Source: CAZJJK01 sp964546285 (GTDB lineage Bacteria > Spirochaetota > Spirochaetia > Treponematales > Breznakiellaceae). From it: DNA of 15,944 nucleotides. Every line of letters begins with the position of its first letter. Within the stretch, counting starts at the first letter, position 1. Shown piece by piece: positions 8,701 to 13,514 of this stretch. The position numbers and the translations under genes were made by a program. Location: positions 1-15,944 of the forward strand of contig CAZJJK010000075.1 in NCBI GenBank assembly GCA_964546285.1. Direction: 5' to 3'. The notes beneath the pieces were generated by a model that made no database searches, was not told the DNA's origin, and saw only the letters and a program-made list of their open reading frames with translations.

Positions 8701-9215
8701 CTTGTTCCATACCGGAGAGGATTGTCGCCTCGGATACGCTCGCGGCCGGGTCATGGGCCGTCCCGGCGACGGTAAGGCTAGAAAGCCCGTAGGGAACCCG
8801 TACCGCGTACTCGGTAACGGCGGGATCAAAGTCCGGTTCCATGACAACCGAGACGAAATCAGGATCGGCGGTCAAGGCGATAGCGGCGAGATCGCAATCC
8901 ACCGCTTGCCGAACCACCTCCACCTTGTACGTTCTCACGTTTTTTCGGTCGCCGGAGGTCACGGTAATAGCCGCGGTCTGGGCGATGCCCGGCTCCAAAC
9001 CGTCCAGGGTCACGGCGGCGGAAACCTCGGCGATTTCGGCGGCCTTGACGCCGGTGACGGTAACGCTTGTCACCTCATTCGGGACATCGAGCTTATAGGA
9101 AACGGTTTCCTTTGAGAATGCCGGATCCAACGTTCCCGCGCTCACCTGGATTCCTGTCAAATCCGCGTTAGAGGCGTCGGGGCCTAAGGGGGTTTCGCAG
9201 CCGAAAAAAACCAGG
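5726..9215 (-). CDS. Cadherin-like repeat lipoprotein with CDC-like (thiol-activated cytolysin) C-terminal region, 5' end in gap
   Basis: The frame is open from the gap edge to the stop. The visible N-terminus, LVFFGCETPLG, looks like a signal-peptide end plus lipobox with lipid-acceptor Cys at 9197-9199; the start codon lies in the gap. The TTG at 9158-9160 is internal and is residue 1 for the numbering here. Residues 1-653 are seven cadherin-like beta-sandwich repeats of about 90 residues. Residues about 655-1000 match domains 1-3 of cholesterol-dependent cytolysins: IYPGSVL (729-735), RIFFGRVVETYFSID (844-858, transmembrane hairpin region), RPVYVASVSYGR (880-891), IVGGSDAE (941-948) with the Gly-Gly hinge, and PVSYQLRFLDDNTVA (971-985), close to perfringolysin PISYTSVFLKDNSVA. 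The last ~145 residues lack the ECTGLAWEWWR undecapeptide and do not resemble domain 4. Likely a surface-anchored CDC-like protein; whether it forms pores, and in which target, is unknown. Confidence 0.88.
7205..9175 (-). repeat. Seven cadherin-like beta-sandwich protein repeats
   Basis: Each unit follows the plan ADL..I..SSGTL.PAF.P...Y.. then TSVTVTG then KTYTV.VTR, the cadherin-like beta-sandwich family. Unit boundaries by residue of the lipoprotein: about 1-85, 86-181, 182-271, 272-368, 369-458, 459-556 and 557-653. Units 1, 3 and 5 have the short SSGTLSPAF-type first strand, while 2, 4, 6 and 7 carry a longer insertion before the EP.F.P motif. The array therefore looks built from a two-unit block of about 185 residues. 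Such modules usually act as stalks or binding arms outside the cell. Confidence 0.85.
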
Positions 9216-9315
9216 NNNNNNNNNNNNNNNNNNNNNNNNNNNNNNNNNNNNNNNNNNNNNNNNNNNNNNNNNNNNNNNNNNNNNNNNNNNNNNNNNNNNN
9301 NNNNNNNNNNNNNNN
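9216..9315. other. Assembly gap (100 N), unknown true length
   Basis: Exactly 100 N. It hides the start codon, most of the signal peptide and probably the promoter of the lipoprotein gene. The 173 bp between the gap and yceH (9316-9488) is AT-richer and holds no gene; it contains the perfect 12-bp palindrome TACATCGATGTA (9382-9393). Confidence 0.95.
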
Positions 9316-9488
9316 GTATTTGTTACGTTCTTCTTAAAATAGTGCATACGCCTGATAGTATCGCGCCGGTTTTAGGACGCGTACATCGATGTAAAAAATC
9401 AGCGCCGAAATGCTAAAAAATAGTTTGGTGTTCCGCGGCTTTCACTTATTTCCACTTCGCGCCCAAACGGGACAACGAATTATTCGCT

Positions 9489-10124
9489 TTAGCCGCGCTC
9501 TTCCAGCGCCTCTAGCCGCGCCTTGAGGCGCTCCACTTCGCTTTCAAGCGCCGTGACCCGCTCGGTCAGTTCGTCGCGCGGCCGCGCCGGAGCCACCGCG
9601 GCCGCCGCGGCCGCCGGCCTTGACGTTACCACCTCGCCGCAAAAAAGCTGCGCCCAGCGATTTTCCTTACGACCAAGCTCCCTTTCCAACATGACGACGC
9701 GGCCCTTAGTCCGTAAGCTTTCCAGAATTTCTTCCACCTCGGCCAGATCCTTGAAGGGATACATCCGCTCGCAGCGGGAACGCAGTTCGCCCGGGGTTTG
9801 CGGGCCGCGGTTCAGCAGTTCGCAGACAATAGCGCTGTCAGCCCGCGAAAAACCGTAGATTTCCTCGAAAATGAGGACATACTTTGTCGTCTTGGAACCT
9901 TCGTAAAGGCCGCTCTTAACAAAGCCCAGCTCGTGCAGTCTCTCTAGCAGATCAAACACCTCATTTTCGGTGAAGTCCATCACTGGATCGCGATTATTCT
10001 TCTGATTGCAGGCTAAACGGACAGAGTTAAGCGTCAGGGGATAGTATTGCGGCGTCGTCAGCTTTTTTTCCATCATCGATCCGATCACCCGCGCCTGCTC
10101 TTTCGTCAAAATTATGTCAGCCAT
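9489..10124 (-). CDS. yceH: YceH-family (DUF480) winged-helix protein
   Basis: A 211-residue member of the YceH/DUF480 family, which folds as two winged helices. Its molecular role is not firmly established. Family hallmarks in order: LTKEQARVIGSMMEK (6-20), TTPQYYPLTLNSVRLACNQK (23-42), NNRDPVMDF (43-51), then the second domain with CELLNRGPQTPGELRSRCER (101-120). The tail has an Ala-rich linker (170-180) and a heptad-type DELTERVTALESEVERLKAR segment (184-203) that should form a coiled coil. ATG 10122-10124 is the first in-frame start and gives the expected N-terminus; no strong Shine-Dalgarno precedes it. It is divergent from thrS and shares the ~140-bp spacer upstream of the thrS promoter. 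Confidence 0.92.
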   Translation of the reverse strand: MADIILTKEQARVIGSMMEKKLTTPQYYPLTLNSVRLACNQKNNRDPVMDFTENEVFDLLERLHELGFVKSGLYEGSKTTKYVLIFEEIYGFSRADSAIVCELLNRGPQTPGELRSRCERMYPFKDLAEVEEILESLRTKGRVVMLERELGRKENRWAQLFCGEVVTSRPAAAAAAVAPARPRDELTERVTALESEVERLKARLEALEERG

Positions 10125-10231
10125 GGCGGAATTCTAATACGCGGACGCCGATTTAGCCAGAGCGGCCAGCACCATTTTCGGCACCGCGTTGGCGGCGGGA
10201 GAAGCCCGCGCCGCCCAGAGCGTCTCCAGTC

Positions 10232-10256
10232 AGCGCGATAGACGCGGTATCGCGCT
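10232..10256. promoter_or_regulatory. Perfect inverted repeat just upstream of the thrS promoter
   Basis: AGCGCGATA (10232-10240) and TATCGCGCT (10248-10256) form a perfect 9-bp dyad with a 7-nt spacer, ending 6 bp before the thrS -35 box. It could be an operator, an upstream element or a hairpin. The rest of 10125-10260 holds no convincing gene; a 30-codon - strand open frame there is too short to call. Confidence 0.4.
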
Positions 10257-10262
10257 ACCCCC

Positions 10263-10292
10263 TTGACACTATCCATCTCCAAGATCGATAGT
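10263..10292 (+). promoter_or_regulatory. thrS promoter
   Basis: A consensus -35 TTGACA (10263-10268), an 18-bp spacer and a -10 GATAGT (10287-10292, four of six consensus bases). Transcription would start near 10299-10300, right at the 5' edge of the T-box leader, which supports the call. Confidence 0.75.
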
Positions 10293-10299
10293 GAAATTC

Positions 10300-10670
10300 A
10301 CAGGCATCGACGGAGACGAGTATTCCGGATACCACGCCATAAGAGAAGCGGCGCCATAGGCTGAAAGCGCCGCCGGCGATGGACCGGAGGAAAACCCCTC
10401 CCGAGCCGCGCGAGGAACGGGATAACGCGAAACCGACAGCCGTAAGGCTGAATCAGAGGACCGCGGAAACCTCAGTAATCGGCGCCGGCCGCCCCCGTTA
10501 CGGGCGAAGAGAGCGCCCCCCGTCATGGGGCGGCGAAGCGGGGTGGCACCGCGGGAAGCGAGGATTCTTCCGTATGGAATGAGCCTTCGCGCTTCTCGTC
10601 CCGGCAAGGTTAACCGGATTCTAATCCGGCGGCCGAGCGCCAGGACGACGAGCGCGAAGGCTTTTTTTGT
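10300..10670 (+). promoter_or_regulatory. T-box riboswitch (tRNA-sensing leader) of thrS
   Basis: The diagnostic T-box sequence GAAGCGGGGTGGCACCGCGG lies at 10535-10554 and is followed by an intrinsic terminator. T-box leaders bind a specific tRNA. Uncharged tRNA stabilises an antiterminator through its free acceptor end pairing with the TGGN bulge (here TGGC, 10544-10547), so transcription continues; charged tRNA lets the terminator form. Stem I lies in about 10310-10405: an AGTA (10319-10322) faces GGAAAACC (10388-10396), enclosed by CCGG/CCGG pairing and a GC-rich upper hairpin (GGCGC/GCGCC). ACC at 10394-10396 is the likely threonine specifier. Exact folding and the specifier register are inferred by eye; the presence of a T-box is near certain. 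Confidence 0.93.
10582..10668 (+). terminator. Leader terminator of the thrS T-box
   Basis: AGCCTTCGCGCT (10582-10593) is perfectly complementary to AGCGCGAAGGCT (10651-10662), and the stem extends through partly matched CTCGTCC/GGACGAC. Seven T follow (10662-10668). A smaller CCGGATT/AATCCGG hairpin sits in the loop. The 5' side begins shortly after the T-box sequence, as in other antitermination leaders. Confidence 0.9.
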
Positions 10671-10683
10671 TAAGGGGGATTCC

Positions 10684-12456
10684 ATGGCGAATGACAAGAA
10701 CGCGGCGAAACAGGAAAAATTGGCGCTGATCCGGCACTCGGTCAGCCACATTATGGCGGAGGCGGTGACCCGGCTCTTTCCCGGCACCAAGGTGGCCATC
10801 GGCCCGGCCATCGAAAACGGCTTCTACTACGACTTCCAACTACCCAAAGCCATCGGCGACGCCGATCTTGAAGCGATAGAAGCCGAAATGCGGAAGATTA
10901 TCGATGAAAAGCGCGACTTTATCCGGACCGTGGTGTCACGGGAAGAAGCGAAGAAGCGCTTCGCCGACGAAATATTCAAGCTGGAACTGATCGACGAACT
11001 ACCCGAGGACGCCGAAATATCGATCTATTCACAGGCCGATAAGGACGGCAAGGGCTTTATCGATCTTTGCCGAGGCCCCCATGTGGCCAACAGCCGGGAA
11101 ATTAACTCGGCGGCCTTCAAGCTGCAAACCATAGCCGGCGCCTATTGGCGGGGCGACGAAAAGCGGCCAATGCTGACACGGATCTATGGCACCGCCTGGG
11201 AGACTCCCAAGGACCTCAAAGCCTACCTAGCTTTCCTGGCGGAGGTCGAGAAACGCGACCATCGGCGCTTGGGCAAGGAAATGGACCTCTTCTCCGTCCA
11301 CGAGGAAGCCGGCGCCGGCCTTATCTACTGGCACCCAAACGGCGGACGCATGCGGGTAGCGATAGAGGATTTCTGGCGGACGGAGCATTACAGGAACGGC
11401 TACGAAATACTCTATACCCCGCATATCGGCAAGTCCTGGCTATGGGAAACCTCCGGCCACCTTGGTTTCTACAAGGAGAATATGTACTCGCCCATGGAGA
11501 TTGACGAGCAGGATTATTATCTCAAACCGATGAATTGTCCCTTCCATATTCTGATCTACCAGAACCAGGGGCACAGCTACCGCGACCTGCCGCTGCGCTG
11601 GGCGGAACTCGGTACGGTCTACCGCTACGAGCGCTCCGGCGTCCTCCACGGGCTCTTGCGTGTCCGTGGTTTTACCCAGGACGACGCTCATATCATCTGC
11701 ACCCCGGAACAGATCGTTGACGAGATCAAGGAAGTGCTGCGTTTCAGCCTGTTCATGTGGCGAACCTTCGGCTTCAAGGACATCAAGGCCTACCTGGCCA
11801 CTCGGCCGGCCAAGGCTGTCGGCGAGCCGGCACGCTGGGACCAAGCCACCGAAGCCTTGAAGGGCGCCATTCAGGAATCGGACTTGGACTGGGAGTTGGA
11901 CGAGGGCGGCGGCGCCTTCTACGGACCCAAGATCGACCTTAAAATAAAGGACGCGCTGGGCCGCGAATGGCAGATGACCACCATCCAATTCGATTTCAAC
12001 CTGCCCGAACGCTTCAACATGACCTATGTGGACGCCGACGGCGACAAGAAGCGGCCCTACATGGTCCACCGTGCCCTGCTCGGCTCCATGGAACGCTTCT
12101 TCGGCGTATTGATCGAGCACTTCGGCGGCGCCTTCCCCCTCTGGATCGCCCCGGAGCAGGTCGCCGTTATCCCGGTGGCGGAAACCTTCAACGACTACGC
12201 CAAAAAGGTGACGGCGGAACTTCGCGCCCGCGACCTCCGCGTCAGCGCCGAACTGGGCAACGACCGCCTCAACGCCAAGATCCGCGACTGCCAGAACCGC
12301 AAAATCCCCTACATGCTGGTGGTCGGCCAAAAGGAGCTGGACGAGGGCACAGTCGCCGTCCGCCGGCGCGACGGCCAGCCGATAGCGCCTTTACGCGTGG
12401 CCGCCTTCGCCGACTACGCCGCCTCTAAGATCGCCGAACGAGCTTTGGCGCTATAA
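10684..12456 (+). CDS. thrS: Threonyl-tRNA synthetase lacking the TGS domain
   Basis: Charges tRNA-Thr with threonine and edits mischarged serine. ATG 10684 is chosen because AAGGGGG (10672-10678) precedes it at proper spacing; the frame is open further upstream, but that region is the T-box terminator. The product is 590 residues, about 50 shorter than the E. coli enzyme, because the N-terminal TGS domain is absent. The editing domain has HSVSH (His18, His22) and DLCRGPH (Cys129, His133). The class II core has zinc ligands Cys285 (MNCPFH), His336 (QDDAH) and His462 (VHRALLGS), with spacings of 51 and 126 residues identical to E. coli. Motif 2 is YRYERSGVLHGLLRVRGF (313-330) and motif 3 is GSMERFFGVLIEHF (467-480). 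The anticodon-binding domain (about 485-590) is complete. No inactivating change is seen. Regulation is by the T-box leader. Confidence 0.98.
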   Translation: MANDKNAAKQEKLALIRHSVSHIMAEAVTRLFPGTKVAIGPAIENGFYYDFQLPKAIGDADLEAIEAEMRKIIDEKRDFIRTVVSREEAKKRFADEIFKLELIDELPEDAEISIYSQADKDGKGFIDLCRGPHVANSREINSAAFKLQTIAGAYWRGDEKRPMLTRIYGTAWETPKDLKAYLAFLAEVEKRDHRRLGKEMDLFSVHEEAGAGLIYWHPNGGRMRVAIEDFWRTEHYRNGYEILYTPHIGKSWLWETSGHLGFYKENMYSPMEIDEQDYYLKPMNCPFHILIYQNQGHSYRDLPLRWAELGTVYRYERSGVLHGLLRVRGFTQDDAHIICTPEQIVDEIKEVLRFSLFMWRTFGFKDIKAYLATRPAKAVGEPARWDQATEALKGAIQESDLDWELDEGGGAFYGPKIDLKIKDALGREWQMTTIQFDFNLPERFNMTYVDADGDKKRPYMVHRALLGSMERFFGVLIEHFGGAFPLWIAPEQVAVIPVAETFNDYAKKVTAELRARDLRVSAELGNDRLNAKIRDCQNRKIPYMLVVGQKELDEGTVAVRRRDGQPIAPLRVAAFADYAASKIAERALAL

Positions 12457-12480
12457 GCCGGTTATCCGCCGGGAGAAAGG

Positions 12481-12515
12481 GCGGGAAGGCAACCTTAAAA
12501 AGGTTTCCTTCCCGC
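12481..12515 (+). terminator. thrS transcription terminator
   Basis: GCGGGAAGG-C-AACCTT pairs with AAGGTT-T-CCTTCCCGC, a 15-bp stem with one C/T mismatch and a short A loop, 24 bp after the thrS stop. There is no clear T tract, but the strength and position fit a terminator. Confidence 0.7.
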
Positions 12516-12541
12516 GGCCATCCTTCCAATATCCTTTCTAG

Positions 12542-12559
12542 GCGCCGCCAATTCTATAG
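12542..12559 (+). repeat. 18-bp dispersed repeat, copy 4 (degenerate)
   Basis: GCGCCGCCAATTCTATAG matches copy 1 at 13 of 18 positions, with the core GCCAATTCT intact. It lies downstream of the thrS terminator in the thrS direction and faces copy 5. Confidence 0.45.
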
Positions 12560-12620
12560 GCCAACCCGGAAAGGGCTGTTTCATCAGATAACTGGCGGTT
12601 TCAGCTTGTCGGGAAGACTA

Positions 12621-12638
12621 CAACAGAATTGGCAGCAG
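12621..12638 (-). repeat. 18-bp dispersed repeat, copy 5
   Basis: Exact match to copy 1 on the - strand, 10 bp downstream of the stop of the MerR-type gene (12649-12651) and in that gene's sense direction. Confidence 0.85.
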
Positions 12639-12648
12639 TAACAGAACA

Positions 12649-13460
12649 CTACAAAGACTCCGCTGGAACTGCTTGGCTAACAGACGAAACCGCTTCGTCC
12701 AATATTTCTTCCATTAACGCGGTATCGTCTATCATGCCTCGCAAGGTTTGGTCCCACCGGTCGCGGGCAAAACAGAGGTCTTCCACGTGCGTCTGTCCAT
12801 GGAACAGCGAAAGCAAACCCATTAGGCTATAGCCCGCCTTACGCAGGACGGCGATCACGCGTATTTTTTCCAGGTCACCGGCGGAATAGACGCGGCGACC
12901 GTTTGTCAAGCGGCGCGGCGAGANNNNNNNNNNNNNNNNNNNNNNNNNNNNNNNNNNNNNNNNNNNNNNNNNNNNNNNNNNNNNNNNNNNNNNNNNNNNN
13001 NNNNNNNNNNNNNNNNNNNNNNNCGCGCCGCCTGTCCCCGATAGACGACGCCTGGCGCGTCGGCGGTCGGACCGCGCTTACGCCAGGCCTCAAGAATTGC
13101 TTTTGCTTCCAGAGCTATTGCCAAAGCCGCTTCTAGCTCCGCCCGATGCGCCGCCAACTCCGCCCCGCATGCCGCGTACGCCTTATCACGAAAACGGGCG
13201 ACCATGGCCTTAACGCGGCGCCGCCCCCGCCAATCCTCAAAGCAGGTACGTAGAGCGGCTACGGCGAAGAGCGCTTGTAAAACGTGGGCCCGGCTATAGC
13301 GACGGTATCCATTTTCGCCTCGCGGCACGGGATCGATAAAGCCCCAGACCTCGTATTTCCTTAAGGTATTGGGATGGCGGCCCATAAGCCGGGCTACTTC
13401 AGCGCAGCTATACGCCGATCGGCCTTCACTCTCCGGCGGAGGTAAAACGAACGAAGCCAT
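12649..13460 (-). CDS. Tandem MerR-type transcriptional regulator, interrupted by assembly gap
   Basis: Two MerR-type DNA-binding modules in what is probably one gene. Module 1 (residues 17-75) reads YSCAEVARLMGRHPNTLRKY (17-36) then GENGYRRYSRAHVLQALFAV (48-67), a complete helix-turn-helix plus wing, followed by an Ala-rich helical stretch (85-128) likely to form a coiled coil. After the gap comes the wing of a second module, LTNGRRVYSAGDLEKIRVIA (12850-12909), with LRKAGYSLMGLLSLF and about 45 more residues; its recognition helix is hidden in the gap. The frames on the two sides differ with 100 N, but that length is arbitrary. I recall similar double-MerR regulators in Clostridia. It is divergent from the UvrA-like gene with 54 bp between starts, so it probably controls that gene and itself. 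ATG 13458-13460 has no Shine-Dalgarno. Two separate genes or a frameshift cannot be excluded until the gap is closed. Confidence 0.78.
12924..13023. other. Assembly gap (100 N), unknown true length
   Basis: Exactly 100 N within the MerR-type gene. A missing second helix-turn-helix of about 35-50 residues is expected here, so the true length is probably 100-150 bp and must restore the reading frame if the gene is intact. Confidence 0.95.
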
Positions 13461-13477
13461 ACGGTAAAGCCTACACT

Positions 13478-13508
13478 TTGTCCCCAGGTTTCACCAAGTC
13501 CCTATACT
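13478..13508 (+). promoter_or_regulatory. MerR-type promoter of the UvrA-like gene with 19-bp spacer
   Basis: -35 TTGTCC (13478-13483) and -10 TATACT (13503-13508) are separated by 19 bp, the over-long spacing typical of promoters activated by MerR proteins. The spacer contains AGGTTTCACCA with a short GGT/ACC dyad. A start about 7 nt after the -10 falls on the A of the ATG at 13515. On the other strand TTGGTG, 18 bp, then TAGGCT could drive the MerR-type gene from an overlapping promoter. Confidence 0.6.
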
Positions 13509-13514
13509 CGCCGT

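Larger units (their letters stand above)
12542..12638. mobile_element. 97-bp mini-element with imperfect inverted ends
   Basis: Bounded by a degenerate forward repeat (12542-12559) and an exact inverted repeat (12621-12638), between the convergent ends of thrS and the MerR-type gene. It has no coding potential. It resembles the 530-782 interval in plan but not in internal sequence. It could be a deleted transposon derivative or simply two gene-end repeats facing each other. Confidence 0.4.

Noticed and set aside
9158..9160. TTG 9158-9160 as the lipoprotein start codon
   Set aside because: The frame stays open upstream to the gap and includes a signal-peptide-like LVFFGC, so the true start is hidden further upstream.
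9382..9393. TACATCGATGTA palindrome as an operator
   Set aside because: A single 12-bp palindrome in an AT-richer spacer beside a gap; no second copy and no clear promoter around it.
10525..10683. Upstream extension of thrS to ATG 10525
   Set aside because: The segment contains the T-box sequence and the leader terminator; the ATG at 10684 has a strong Shine-Dalgarno and gives the expected N-terminus.
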